A stretch of DNA of 64,000 nucleotides from Eggerthella sinensis (GCF_003339815.1 NZ_PPTT01000015.1:1-64000), one strand, 5' to 3'. Positions 53,356 through 62,680 are shown, counted from the first letter of the stretch. The notes: generated from the sequence alone by a model not told the origin. Made by a program: numbers and translations.

Positions 53356-55401
53356 ATGAAGATCAATCGGCAATTCACGCTCGTGCTGCTGGGAAGCGTC
53401 CTGTTCTTCGCGGTGGTTTCCACGATGGCCAGCTATCAAACGCTCAGCATCATGCAGGAGCATGCCGCCTACAGCTTCCTGACCACGACGAGCGGGTTCG
53501 CTGAATCCATGATGCAGGATCAGGTGACCGTGTTCGAGGCGGCGGGCCTCGCCGCCTCGCCGCGCGCGCCGGGCGAAGAGGACGATGCCGCGCGTTGGGA
53601 CGAGTACGTGGCGTCCCTCGTCGACGCGCTGCCCGATCTCGGCTTCGCGCTCGTGGTGGACGGCGAGGGGCGGCAGCTGTCGGCGACGGACGAGGTGCGT
53701 GCGAATGCGAGCGCCGCGTTCGTCCGGCACATCGACGCGGCCAAAGACGCCGACGTCCCGTCCATCAGCTCTTTGGACGTCATCGATCTGGGCGCCGTGT
53801 TCGAGGAGGGGAGCGAGGCGTACGAGCGCTACCTCGTGAGCGCGGCCGACGGCACGCTCGTCTCGCGAGCTCTCATGAACCTCGCCGTCATCGCGCCCGC
53901 CGACAGCGACGAGCTGCTCATCCTCGGCGAGGTGATCAACAACAATCCCCAATACCCCGCCTATTACACCGACCGCGTGAGCGATTCGTTCCTGTCCTTC
54001 GTCGTGGACGGCGTGCGCGTGTCCACGAACCTCGCGCCGGCGGAGGACCATTCGTCCCAGCTGGGCACGACGGTTCCCGTCTCGCTCGACGACGTTGCGG
54101 ACGGCGGGTACTTCGGCAACGAGCTGTCCTCGGCGGGCTATCAGTACTACTATCTGTACACGCCGGCCCGCAACTACTGGGGCGAGCCCATCGCGTCCAT
54201 GGGCGTGGGCATCCGCGAAGCGGTGTACTCGAACATCATCCACAACAACGTGCGCAGCGTGTTCCTCGTGGCTCTCGTGGTATCGCCGCTCGTCATCATC
54301 GTCAGCTGGCTGTTCAGCAACCGCATCACGCGGCCGCTGAAAACGGGCAAGCGCATGGCCGAGCGCATCATGCGGGGCGACTACGCGGGGGTGGAGCGCG
54401 AGCCCATGCCCGAAGACACCATCAACGAGTCGGACCAGCTCGTGGTCAGCCTGCGCACGATGGCGGCCGGTCTCAACGAGAGCCAGCAGAAGATCCGCGA
54501 AACCGTGCGCGACCTCAAAGCCAGCAAGGAGGCGGCGCAGGACCTGTCGGATCAGCTGCTGCGCGCGAACGACAACCTCGAGATCACCGTGCGCGCCCGC
54601 ACGCTCGAGCTGCAGCAGCTCGCCGAGGGCCTCGCGGTGTCGAACTCCACGAAAACGCGCTTCATCGCCAACATCAGCCACGAGCTGAAAACGCCGCTCA
54701 CCAGCTCCATCTCGGCCTCCGACCTGCTGTTGTCCGAAATGTTCGGCACGCTGAACGACAAGCAGCGCGACTACGTGATGAACATCCACCGCAGCAGCTC
54801 GCACCTGCTCGAGCTCATCAACGACATTCTGGCCACGGCCAAAATCGACGAGGGGCGCTCGAGCCTGTACTTCGAGACGTTCGCGGTGGGCGAGGCGCTC
54901 GACGAGGTGGTGAAGACGGTGGCGGGGTCGTGCCCCGAGCGCGCGGACGACATCCGCGTGGCGTGCGAGCCGGTGAACCTCGAGCTGTCGGCCGACCGGG
55001 TGGTGCTCAAGCAGGTGCTGTACAACCTGCTGTCGAACGCCACGAAGTTCTCCGAAGCGGGCAGCGAAATGCGCATCGACGTGCGCGAGGTGACGCTGGG
55101 GGAGCGGCGCGTCGTGGACTTCTCGATAGCCGATCGCGGCATCGGCATTGCCGCCGCCGATCTGGAGCGGGTGTTCTACGAGTTCGAGCAGGTGGAGAAC
55201 TCGTACTCGCGCACCTACGAGGGCACGGGCCTCGGCCTGCCTCTCGCGCGTCGGCAGGTGGAGCTGCACGGCGGCAAGCTGTGGCTCGAGAGCGAGCTGG
55301 GGTACGGCACGGTGGCGCGCTTCTTCGTGCCGGCGCAGCAGGACGTCCCGCCCGATGCCGACGAATCCGATACTCCCGAGACGCCAAGGAGCGATGCATG
55401 A
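53356..55401 (+). CDS. membrane sensor histidine kinase
   Basis: 681-residue hybrid-free kinase. A transmembrane helix near 8-28 and another near 300-322 enclose a large extracellular sensor domain of about 270 residues. A HAMP domain (SNRITRPLKTGKRMAERIMR) and a coiled coil follow. The phosphorylated His is residue 442 (FIANISHELKTPLTS). The ATPase domain has the N box (YNLLSNATKFS), DRGIGI and GTGLGLPLA. It starts 9 bases after the PocR-LuxR gene and overlaps the response regulator (ATGA). Confidence 0.95.
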   Translation: MKINRQFTLVLLGSVLFFAVVSTMASYQTLSIMQEHAAYSFLTTTSGFAESMMQDQVTVFEAAGLAASPRAPGEEDDAARWDEYVASLVDALPDLGFALVVDGEGRQLSATDEVRANASAAFVRHIDAAKDADVPSISSLDVIDLGAVFEEGSEAYERYLVSAADGTLVSRALMNLAVIAPADSDELLILGEVINNNPQYPAYYTDRVSDSFLSFVVDGVRVSTNLAPAEDHSSQLGTTVPVSLDDVADGGYFGNELSSAGYQYYYLYTPARNYWGEPIASMGVGIREAVYSNIIHNNVRSVFLVALVVSPLVIIVSWLFSNRITRPLKTGKRMAERIMRGDYAGVEREPMPEDTINESDQLVVSLRTMAAGLNESQQKIRETVRDLKASKEAAQDLSDQLLRANDNLEITVRARTLELQQLAEGLAVSNSTKTRFIANISHELKTPLTSSISASDLLLSEMFGTLNDKQRDYVMNIHRSSSHLLELINDILATAKIDEGRSSLYFETFAVGEALDEVVKTVAGSCPERADDIRVACEPVNLELSADRVVLKQVLYNLLSNATKFSEAGSEMRIDVREVTLGERRVVDFSIADRGIGIAAADLERVFYEFEQVENSYSRTYEGTGLGLPLARRQVELHGGKLWLESELGYGTVARFFVPAQQDVPPDADESDTPETPRSDA

Positions 55402-56303
55402 ACGAAAAGGTGCTCGTCGTAGACGACAACGATGCAAACCGGCAGATGATGGTGGACGTGCTGGTGCAGTGGGGTTACCAGGTGGAAGAAGCGGTCAACG
55501 GCAGGGTGGTGATGCGCCTCGTCGAGGAGTGCAAACCCGACCTCATCCTGCTCGACGTCATGCTGCCCGGCATGAACGGCTACGAGATATGCCACCGCCT
55601 CAAGCAGGACCCGAAGACCGACCATATCCCCATCATCATGCTGACGGTGCTGAGCGACAGCGAATCCCGCACGCGCGGCATCAGCGTGGGCGCCGACCTC
55701 TTCGTCAGCCGTCCGCCCAACTACCTGGAAATGCACAAGAACATCGAGTCGCTGCTGCTCAACAAGCGCAAGTACCGCCGCATGGAAACCCTCGAAGCGC
55801 TCTGCGGCTCCCTCGAGGCGCTCGTGAAGCGCCTGTCGCCTCCGGAATACGAGCGCTACCAGAGGGTGTTCGGCTATGCGAAGCGCACGGCGAAAATCCT
55901 CGGCATCGACGACGACGCGCAGCAGCGCATGATGATGGGCGGCTTGTGCTGCGCGCTCGAACGGGCGCTTGCCGACGTCGGGGGAGACGGCCCGTCGCTC
56001 GCGGACATCGTGGCGCCCCTCAACGCCGGCTCGTGGATCGAGCGGTTCGCAGCCGAACAGCGCAACCCCTCCGCGGTTGACGCCGAGGACGCCATCGCGG
56101 CCGTGTACTACGTGTGCGCCCGGTACTGCGAGCAGCGCGCCGTCGGCGGGTCGGACGAGAGCGTGCTGGAAGAGGTGCGCAAACACCTCGTGGGCTACTC
56201 CGCGCGGCTGTCGGTGTTCGAGGCGCTCAAGCAGGCCGTCAGCGACGAGGCGTTCCTGCGTCGGCTCAACGAGCAGGGCGGCGGGGCGGCGGCGCGGGGC
56301 TAG
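55398..56303 (+). CDS. response regulator with degenerate HD-like output domain
   Basis: 301-residue protein. The receiver domain (1-125) is complete: acidic pair in VVDDND, phosphorylated Asp53 in LLDVMLPGMNG and conserved Thr in MLTVLSD. The usual Lys near residue 107 appears replaced (SRPPNY where KP is normal). The C-terminal 170 residues are helical (RVFGYAKRTAKILGIDDDAQ) and resemble an HD-type domain but lack the His-Asp dyad. No DNA-binding domain is present. Its last 4 bases overlap the end of the DUF4125 gene. Confidence 0.85.
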   Translation: MNEKVLVVDDNDANRQMMVDVLVQWGYQVEEAVNGRVVMRLVEECKPDLILLDVMLPGMNGYEICHRLKQDPKTDHIPIIMLTVLSDSESRTRGISVGADLFVSRPPNYLEMHKNIESLLLNKRKYRRMETLEALCGSLEALVKRLSPPEYERYQRVFGYAKRTAKILGIDDDAQQRMMMGGLCCALERALADVGGDGPSLADIVAPLNAGSWIERFAAEQRNPSAVDAEDAIAAVYYVCARYCEQRAVGGSDESVLEEVRKHLVGYSARLSVFEALKQAVSDEAFLRRLNEQGGGAAARG

Positions 56304-56935
56304 CGGGAGGCGGGCTCCTGCGCCATGGCCTCGTTCGCCTCGTCGAGGTTGCCGTAGCCGTACAGGCGCACGAGCTGCTCGTACACGAGGCGGCTGCCGT
56401 TCTCGCCCGCGTCGGCCACGGTGCGCAGGTGCTGCGCGTACAGCCGCAGCGTGCGGGGCGAATACGTGGAGAGCTCCGCGCGCAGGTACGTCTCGAACGA
56501 GGTGCCTTGACGGCTGATCTCGTCGGTTGACAGGTCGCGTCCGCGCGCGACGATGAACGGGTACCGTTCGCGCACTGCAGCCTCCCACGCCATGACGAGC
56601 GCGGACGCTTCGTCGACGAGGCGCACGGCATCCTCGTCGAGGGGCGGCAGGCATGCCTCGATAGCCGCGTACGCCTCAGGATCGGTGCGCTCCATCATGC
56701 GCGCGTACTTCTCGGTCATGAGGTTGCGGCCCTGATCGCGCGCCGTGCGCAGGTCGTCGCGATAGCTGCACAGGACGATGACCGGCCAGGTGAGATACTG
56801 GCTGCGGCGCATGAGGTCGAACGTTTCGGGCTGCTGCTGGCATGCTGTGGGGCCTCCCGCGTTGTGCACGGCGGCGAACATGTCCCATTCCAGGGAGATG
56901 ATTTCGTCGATGAGGGGGAGCGTTTCGTCGGTCAT
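56300..56935 (-). CDS. DUF4125 family protein
   Basis: 211-residue protein of unknown function, assigned to DUF4125 by its opening IISLEWDMFAAVHNAGG, the segment PETFDLMRRSQYLTWP and the ERYPFIVARGR stretch. It is soluble and helical. A strong ribosome site (AAGGAGATACC) precedes the ATG. It is the last gene of the hpd operon, 20 bases after the DUF4037 gene. In other anaerobes DUF4125 and DUF4037 genes also lie together as I recall, supporting a shared function. Confidence 0.82.
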   Translation of the reverse strand: MTDETLPLIDEIISLEWDMFAAVHNAGGPTACQQQPETFDLMRRSQYLTWPVIVLCSYRDDLRTARDQGRNLMTEKYARMMERTDPEAYAAIEACLPPLDEDAVRLVDEASALVMAWEAAVRERYPFIVARGRDLSTDEISRQGTSFETYLRAELSTYSPRTLRLYAQHLRTVADAGENGSRLVYEQLVRLYGYGNLDEANEAMAQEPASR

Positions 56936-56955
56936 GGTATCTCCTTCGGTAGTGT

Positions 56956-57909
56956 TCAACACGGTACGGCGAGGGGGATGGCGCGCAGCCAATCCGCCTC
57001 GATGGCGCGGTGCAGCTCGACGGCGATGGCGTACAGGTCGGTGCTCGTGTTCGAGGTGGCCATGAGGCCGCTGTCGCACAGGACGTTCGCCAGCTCGTCG
57101 CACCACGCGCTCATGACGCCCGCCGCGTGCGGCCAGCGATGCGCGTCGTTCGCGGCGGGCTCGGCCAGCTCGTCGGCATGGCGCGCGGCGGCGCTGCCCA
57201 GGATGGGCAGCGAACGCGCGAGCGGTTCGAGCCATTTGTAGAACGGCGGGTAGGCGTCGTTCAGGTAGTAGGTGATGCGCAACGCGGCGGTTATGAACGT
57301 GGTTTCCGCCAGCAACGCCGCGCACCGTTGCTGGCGGCGCATCATGCGCGGGTAGTTGTACGGTCCCGCTTGCAGGGCGAGGTAGCAGCAGTACGCCAGC
57401 TTCTTCAGCTTGACGTCACGCGGATAGCCGCCCCTCAGCGCGTCCCTCCACGCGCTGAACTCGCCCGGGTTGTCGCAGAACACGCAACCGTTCGTCGCGG
57501 TTGCCAGGTTCGCGTCGGGCACGGCCCACCACTCGCGCAGCGTGCGCGGCGGATGGTCGAACCCGATGAAGCGCTGATAGAACCCCGTGACGGGAAACAC
57601 GCCCACCCGTCCGTCGTTCGGCCCCATCATGCGCGTGAACTTCGACGTCGTTCCGGCTCCGGCGCGCAGCGAGCGCAGCGTGCGGGCGACCTGTGCGCCC
57701 TGGGCGCGGTACGCTTCGTCGGTCAGCCAGACGCAGAAGCCCGGACCCCAATCGTGGTCGCGCGACAGCGCGTCGTCCATCCCGAAGCATTCCGACCCTT
57801 CGCCCACCAGGCCGGCGGCCAGGAAAGGCAGCGCCTCCTCATGCCGCGCGCGAAGCGCGGGCAGGCCCTGCGTCTCGAAGAAGGCCGCGCCCAGCGCCAT
57901 GCCGTTCAT
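56956..57909 (-). CDS. DUF4037 family nucleotidyltransferase-like protein
   Basis: 317-residue protein. The segment VGEGSECFGMDDALSRDHDW carries the GS...DxD pattern of the nucleotidyltransferase fold, to which DUF4037 belongs; WGPGFCVWL follows. This suggests transfer of a nucleotide to a protein or small molecule, but no target is known. The ATG overlaps the TPR gene stop (ATGA). In the operon with hpdA it is translationally coupled to the TPR protein. Confidence 0.82.
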   Translation of the reverse strand: MNGMALGAAFFETQGLPALRARHEEALPFLAAGLVGEGSECFGMDDALSRDHDWGPGFCVWLTDEAYRAQGAQVARTLRSLRAGAGTTSKFTRMMGPNDGRVGVFPVTGFYQRFIGFDHPPRTLREWWAVPDANLATATNGCVFCDNPGEFSAWRDALRGGYPRDVKLKKLAYCCYLALQAGPYNYPRMMRRQQRCAALLAETTFITAALRITYYLNDAYPPFYKWLEPLARSLPILGSAAARHADELAEPAANDAHRWPHAAGVMSAWCDELANVLCDSGLMATSNTSTDLYAIAVELHRAIEADWLRAIPLAVPC

Positions 57910-58592
57910 GATGCGGGCAGCCCGCCTTCTCCGACGGCGGCTTTGGCATGCTCGATCAGCTCGTGGTACTCGGGCAGCAGCTGGCGGTACACTTCGATGG
58001 AGCGCCTGATCAGGTCTTCGCCCAGGTCGGTTTCGCCCAGCTGCTTGCAGCAGAAGCCCGTGTTGTAGAGCGAGGTGGCGTAGGCCACCGTCGCGTCGTC
58101 GAGCCGCTCGAGCGCCGAGCATACCCGTAGATGGCGGGCGAGCGCCGTCTCGAACGCGCCGCGATCCTGGTGGCACAGCGCCGCGTTGTTGAGCGCGGTG
58201 AGGTACTCCATGGAGTCGGTGCCCAGGGTTTCGGCGAACAGCGTCTCGGCGCGCTCGAACAGCGCCAGGCTCTCGTCGAGCGCGCCGTTCAGCCGCAGCA
58301 CGCCCGCGTAGTTCATGAGCGCCATGGCGAAGTCGGGGCTCGCCGGCCCCGCAACCTGCTCCAGCAGATCGGCGGCCTGCTTGAAGTACGTCGCCGCCCG
58401 CCCGTAGTCGGCATCGGCGCGATAGCACGCGCCCAGCTCGTTCAGCGCGGAGGCGTACGCGAGGCTGTCGCGGCCGTGCTCGTCTTCGATGGCGGTAAGC
58501 GCCTCGGTGATCAGGGCCACCTTGCGCGGGCCGCTTCCTTCGCCCTCCACGGCATCGAGCCGATCGAACAGGTCTTGCATTGACGTTGCCAT
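57906..58592 (-). CDS. tetratricopeptide-repeat protein
   Basis: 228-residue helical repeat protein. At least four TPR-like units of about 40 residues can be seen, for example SLAYASALNELGACYRADAD, DFAMALMNYAGVLRLNGALD, MEYLTALNNAALCHQDRGAF and VAYATSLYNTGFCCKQLGET. TPR proteins bind other proteins. It starts 1 base after the hpdA stop and overlaps the DUF4037 gene, so it likely bridges these products. Confidence 0.9.
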   Translation of the reverse strand: MATSMQDLFDRLDAVEGEGSGPRKVALITEALTAIEDEHGRDSLAYASALNELGACYRADADYGRAATYFKQAADLLEQVAGPASPDFAMALMNYAGVLRLNGALDESLALFERAETLFAETLGTDSMEYLTALNNAALCHQDRGAFETALARHLRVCSALERLDDATVAYATSLYNTGFCCKQLGETDLGEDLIRRSIEVYRQLLPEYHELIEHAKAAVGEGGLPAS

Positions 58593-58593
58593 A

Positions 58594-59541
58594 TCAGTAC
58601 ATCACTCCTTCTGCCACGTAGCAGGCGATGCGCTGCTCGAGGAACAGGTCCTGCATATGCTCGAGCTTGTCCTCGGGCGTGGGCGTTTCGTCGGCGTAGG
58701 CGTACTGCTTGCCGAGCTGCGTGTACTTGGAATCGCCCAGCCGGTGGAACGGCAGGATGTTCGCCTCGTAGAGGCCCCGCTCGTTCATGAAGTCCGCCAT
58801 GGCGCGAATGTTCTCGTCGGTGTCGTTGTATCCCCTGATGGCCGGCATGCGGATGATGAGCCGTCCGGGCCAGCCCGAGCGCACGAGGGCGGTGATGTTG
58901 TCGAGGATCAGCTCGTTGCCCACCCCGGTCTTCTCCCGATGACGGGCGGAGTCCATGTGCTTGATGTCGACGAACGCGAAGTCGATGTGCTGCATCACGT
59001 CCAGGAACACCTGTTGCTCGGCGTAGGCCGTCGTCTCGATGGCGGTGTTGATCTTCGCCGCCTTGCACCACTGCGCTATCTCGCGCACGAACTCGTGCTG
59101 CATGAGCGCCTCGCCTCCCGAGAACGTCACGCCGCCGCCGTCCGACCAGTACTTCCGATCGCGCAGCACCACGTCCTGCACCTCGTCCCGGGTCATCCAC
59201 GTGCCCGACAGCTTGAGGGCCTCGGCATAGCAGGCGTGCACGCACTCGAACGTGGTGCAGGCGTCGCATGCCTCGCGGTCGAACGCCACCGGGGCTCCCT
59301 CCTCGGCGTCGTTCACGTACGCGGCGCGATGCGGGCACACCTCCACGCAGCGCGTGCACCCGTACTTCGAGCGCTTGCACTTCTTGCCCACGAACATCAC
59401 CTTTTGCTTGAGTTCGAGCCCTTCGGGATTCGAGCACCACGCGCAGCGCAGCGGGCACCCGGCAAAGAAGATCAACGTCCTCGACCCCGGTCCGTCGTGT
59501 ACCGAGAATCCCTGAATGTCGAAGATGAGAGCCTTGTCCAT
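58594..59541 (-). CDS. hpdA: 4-hydroxyphenylacetate decarboxylase activating enzyme
   Basis: Radical SAM activase that installs the glycyl radical on HpdB; 315 residues. The SAM cluster motif is CPLRCAWC (Cys 29, 33, 36). A ferredoxin-like insert with two cluster motifs follows (CTRCVEVCPHRA and CDACTTFECVHAC), as is usual for this activase group. GGGVTFSGGEALMQ is the SAM-binding GGE motif. It follows hpdC by 66 bases that contain a strong hairpin. Confidence 0.95.
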   Translation of the reverse strand: MDKALIFDIQGFSVHDGPGSRTLIFFAGCPLRCAWCSNPEGLELKQKVMFVGKKCKRSKYGCTRCVEVCPHRAAYVNDAEEGAPVAFDREACDACTTFECVHACYAEALKLSGTWMTRDEVQDVVLRDRKYWSDGGGVTFSGGEALMQHEFVREIAQWCKAAKINTAIETTAYAEQQVFLDVMQHIDFAFVDIKHMDSARHREKTGVGNELILDNITALVRSGWPGRLIIRMPAIRGYNDTDENIRAMADFMNERGLYEANILPFHRLGDSKYTQLGKQYAYADETPTPEDKLEHMQDLFLEQRIACYVAEGVMY

Positions 59542-59567
59542 CGCGTTCGCCTCCTTGCGACCCCAGA

Positions 59568-59594
59568 GGGCGAGGGCCGCTGCGGCCCTCGCCC
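59568..59594 (-). promoter_or_regulatory. intercistronic hairpin between hpdC and hpdA
   Basis: Perfect inverted repeat GGGCGAGGGCCGC / GCGGCCCTCGCCC around a single central base; in practice an 11-bp stem with a GCTGC loop. It lies between hpdC and hpdA and could reduce read-through or stabilise the upstream mRNA, giving less activase than decarboxylase. Confidence 0.65.
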
Positions 59595-59607
59595 CGTTGC
59601 ATGCCCC

Positions 59608-59865
59608 TTATTCCTGATAGCTCTCGCAGGTGGTGGCCGACCTGCCGCCGAGCGTCCAGTGAGCGCCGTCGCTCAAACCGGTGCACGTGCCGATGTTGTC
59701 CTCATCGGGCTCGGAGAAGTGCGTGCAGAATTCGCACTTCGGTTTGCGCGTGAAGGCCGGGCACGTCTCGCCTGCCCACTCCACCATGCCCCCGTGCTTG
59801 AGGCAGACGCCCTTCACGACGTCGATTGCCTGGTAGTTCCAACAGTCGATATGCTGGTGCGCCAT
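59608..59865 (-). CDS. hpdC: 4-hydroxyphenylacetate decarboxylase small subunit
   Basis: 85-residue Fe-S subunit required by HPAD but absent from most other glycyl radical enzymes. Its ligand pattern fits the two [4Fe-4S] clusters of the family: His5, Cys8, Cys21, Cys35 for the first and Cys44, Cys47, Cys61, Cys80 for the second. The length equals that of the clostridial subunit. It starts 6 bases after hpdB. This subunit is the strongest evidence that the enzyme acts on 4-hydroxyphenylacetate rather than indoleacetate or phenylacetate. Confidence 0.93.
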   Translation of the reverse strand: MAHQHIDCWNYQAIDVVKGVCLKHGGMVEWAGETCPAFTRKPKCEFCTHFSEPDEDNIGTCTGLSDGAHWTLGGRSATTCESYQE

Positions 59866-59871
59866 AGTGAT

Positions 59872-62616
59872 CTACACTCCTTCGTACTCGGTGCGGGCGA
59901 TGAGCTCGTCCTGGATCGGCTTGCTGATTTCAACCCAGTACTGCGTGAACCCGGCGACGCGAACCATGAGGTCGCGATAGTTCTCGGGCTCCTTCTGGGC
60001 CTTCACCATCATCTTGCTGTCCACCACGTTGAACTGGATGTGGAATCCGCCGCTCACCATGTAGGCGCGCACGAGGTCGGCGAGGTGCTTCGTGCCGGAA
60101 TCTCCCATGAGGGCCGACGGATGGATCTTCAGGTTCATCTGCGAGTTCTGCGACTGGCTCTGATCCCAGCAGCAGGCGGACTCGAACAGCGCGTACGGGC
60201 CCTTGCGGTCGGTGCCGGGCGCCGCCGACAGCGAGGCGTCGGCGAACGTGACCCCGCCGAGGCGGCCGTCGGGCGTAGCCACTTCGTTGTTGCCGAACAC
60301 GCCGTGGGTGGACACGGAAATCTGACACGGATACAGCGGCTCGTCCATGAAGGAGCGCAGCGTGCGCGGGAACTTGCAGAACCAGCGCTCGTACTCCTGC
60401 AGGATGCTGTCGGCATAGGGGTCGCCCACGCCGTACTTCGGTGCGGCCAAACAGTCGCTCAGAATCTCGTCGTACGAGCCGCCGTCGGGCTTCTGCACCT
60501 GCTCGGCCATCGAGTAACTGCCGATTTCGGATGCCTGGTAGAAGCCGAAGTTGTTCACGATGGCGTCGCGCATCTCGTCAAGCGAGTACTTCCCGTCGTC
60601 GTACACGAGCTGCTTGAGGGAGGCGAGCGAGTTCACCATGTTCACCGTGCCCGTGGACTCCACGCCGAAGAACGTCGAGTTGTACAGCGCGCCCATGTGC
60701 TCGATGTCGTGGCCCTTGTCGAGGCAGCCCGGCGTGGTGGCCGAGTTCCACAGCGTGGGCATGTACTTGCGATGCAGATCGTGCTGGATGTTGCCGAACT
60801 TCAGCTGGATGCCCACGATGAACTCGTAGTACTCCTTGTACTGCTCCCAGAACTCCTCGTACGTCTCCAGCTTCTTGTCGTGCGGCGGCAGCAGCTGAAT
60901 GCCGGTGCGCATGTCCTGGCCGTTGAACAGCACGAGGTTGACCACGGAGGGGTTCGAGATGAAGTGCACGCCGTTGACGGTGGCGCCGCTCGCGCCGCTG
61001 GGAATCTCGTAGTCCACGCCGTTGACCGTGACCGTTTTCCACGTGCCGGCGTTCGTCTCGAGGCAGCCGCCGATGGCGAAGGCGCGGGCCTCGTCCACCG
61101 TCATGCCCTCGTGCGCGCACTGGTCGAGCACGAAGTCCTGGCCGACGCGGCAGCTCATGTAGGCGGGGAAGCCGTTGCCCATCTTCACGACCTCGGCTGC
61201 TTTCAGCAGGAAGTCTTCGGGCAGCTTTTCGTCCCACAGCACGCTCAGCGTGGGCTGGGTCGTGGGAACGCGTTCGGCCGCTTCGAGGAACATCCAGTCC
61301 AGCTTGTTGTTGGCCGGCAGGCCGTCGCGCGTGAGGCCGCCGAGGGCCACGTTGTTGAACGTGTTGCCCATGAGCACGCTCGACGAGGCGGTGCTCACGA
61401 ACAGGTCGATGGCGGTGAACTTGACGCGCATGAGCTCGAGGATTTCCATGGCCTCGTCGTCGGTGAGACGGCCGTTCTTGATGTCCTGATCGTACCAGGG
61501 GAACAGCACCTGGCCGAGGCGTCCGGGCGACATGCCGGAGGCCACTTCCTCGTTCGTGAGGGCCAGCTGCTCGAACCAGACGATCTGCACGGCCTCGCGG
61601 AACGTGCGGGGCGGCTCGTGCTGAATCCAGGCCAGCGTCTCGCGGATCTCCTCGTACTCCTGCTGCTGCTTGGCGTCGTCGGTGAGCGGGATGCGGCGCT
61701 CGAGCTCTTTGATGTAGTTGCCGATCCAGGCCTGGATACCCTTGATGACGATGCTGACCGCCTGGTAGAAGTACATGCGGTCGAGGCCGCCGTAGCCGTC
61801 GCCGTCCGCTTGGCCGGCCACTTCGAGGTACTTCTCGTCGCACAGCGCTATCATGCCGTCGAGGCCGTACTGCAGCGGATAGTAGTAGGACACCACCTGG
61901 CGGCCGACGGGGATGGTGTAGGCCGAATCGGCGCGCGACGTGGCCGTGCGCAGCAGGTTGTTCTTCACGTCGAAGCCGGGCACGGTGGAGCTGATGCGCT
62001 CGCCGACCTCTTCGAGGGTCTTGCCGGCCCAGTAGTCGGTGATCTTGTTGAGCGCGGGCACCTCTTCGGCGCGCATGCCGAACTTGCCCGCCAGCGAGAT
62101 GGCGCCGGGCAGGTCGTGCGTCACGTTGCCGCCGCCCGTGCCGATCTGGGCGATCTTGTCCATGTCGTTGCGCGCGTTGCTGTCGGACTTGTACTTCTCG
62201 TACAGCTCGGAGCCCTTCGCCACGAAGAACGACTGGATGAGCCAGGGGTTGCCGAACGATCCGCGCAGGTAGTTCGTCTTCGCGCCCACGATGAGCTCGC
62301 CGGGGTAGATGGCCGGCTCGAGGTGCGCGAACGCGTAGGCCTGGGCCTTCGCGCGCCGCAGGATGGTCAGGTCGCCCTCGAGCTCTTCCCACTTGCGGGT
62401 GAAGTTGTACTGCCACTCGGTGGTGGTGGAGGCCAGCGCCTGGTAGTAGTCGTCGAGCAGCGCCTTCGCGCGCTCGGAAGCGTCGTAGCCGAGGTCCTCG
62501 CGGTCCACGATGACGTCCCGATCGATGGAGCCGTCACCGCCGTACTTGAAGTTCAGGCCTTGTCCCTTTTCCTCCAGGATTTCGGTGAGCTTTCGGGTTT
62601 TTTCCGCTGTGGTCAT
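59872..62616 (-). CDS. hpdB: 4-hydroxyphenylacetate decarboxylase glycyl radical subunit
   Basis: Catalytic subunit, 914 residues, converting 4-hydroxyphenylacetate (from tyrosine) to p-cresol and CO2. The thiyl cysteine is Cys518 in GGCLETNAG, with Glu520 beside it. The glycyl radical lies at Gly889 in MVRVAGFTQYW, followed by the family tail IQDELIARTEYEGV. Other HPAD-like sites include SGMSPGRLGQ, GVHFISNP and GVESTGTVNMVNS, which hold the Ser, His and Glu known from the clostridial enzyme. AAAGGAAGG precedes the ATG. Oxygen-sensitive cytoplasmic enzyme. Confidence 0.94.
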   Translation of the reverse strand: MTTAEKTRKLTEILEEKGQGLNFKYGGDGSIDRDVIVDREDLGYDASERAKALLDDYYQALASTTTEWQYNFTRKWEELEGDLTILRRAKAQAYAFAHLEPAIYPGELIVGAKTNYLRGSFGNPWLIQSFFVAKGSELYEKYKSDSNARNDMDKIAQIGTGGGNVTHDLPGAISLAGKFGMRAEEVPALNKITDYWAGKTLEEVGERISSTVPGFDVKNNLLRTATSRADSAYTIPVGRQVVSYYYPLQYGLDGMIALCDEKYLEVAGQADGDGYGGLDRMYFYQAVSIVIKGIQAWIGNYIKELERRIPLTDDAKQQQEYEEIRETLAWIQHEPPRTFREAVQIVWFEQLALTNEEVASGMSPGRLGQVLFPWYDQDIKNGRLTDDEAMEILELMRVKFTAIDLFVSTASSSVLMGNTFNNVALGGLTRDGLPANNKLDWMFLEAAERVPTTQPTLSVLWDEKLPEDFLLKAAEVVKMGNGFPAYMSCRVGQDFVLDQCAHEGMTVDEARAFAIGGCLETNAGTWKTVTVNGVDYEIPSGASGATVNGVHFISNPSVVNLVLFNGQDMRTGIQLLPPHDKKLETYEEFWEQYKEYYEFIVGIQLKFGNIQHDLHRKYMPTLWNSATTPGCLDKGHDIEHMGALYNSTFFGVESTGTVNMVNSLASLKQLVYDDGKYSLDEMRDAIVNNFGFYQASEIGSYSMAEQVQKPDGGSYDEILSDCLAAPKYGVGDPYADSILQEYERWFCKFPRTLRSFMDEPLYPCQISVSTHGVFGNNEVATPDGRLGGVTFADASLSAAPGTDRKGPYALFESACCWDQSQSQNSQMNLKIHPSALMGDSGTKHLADLVRAYMVSGGFHIQFNVVDSKMMVKAQKEPENYRDLMVRVAGFTQYWVEISKPIQDELIARTEYEGV

Positions 62617-62680
62617 CTTCCTTCCTTTCTGCTTGCGTTTCCGTGCATTGTTTCCGGGACGAACGTCCTCGGACCCTTCC

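Noticed and set aside
52732-55437. A 901-codon open frame antisense to the LuxR and kinase genes
   Set aside because: Same cause; low-complexity Arg/His-rich translation over a well-defined kinase.
59608-62616. Choline, propanediol or pyruvate formate lyase identity for the glycyl radical enzyme
   Set aside because: The Fe-S small subunit with His-Cys ligands and the HPAD-type tail RVAGFTQYW...EYEGV point to the arylacetate decarboxylase family.
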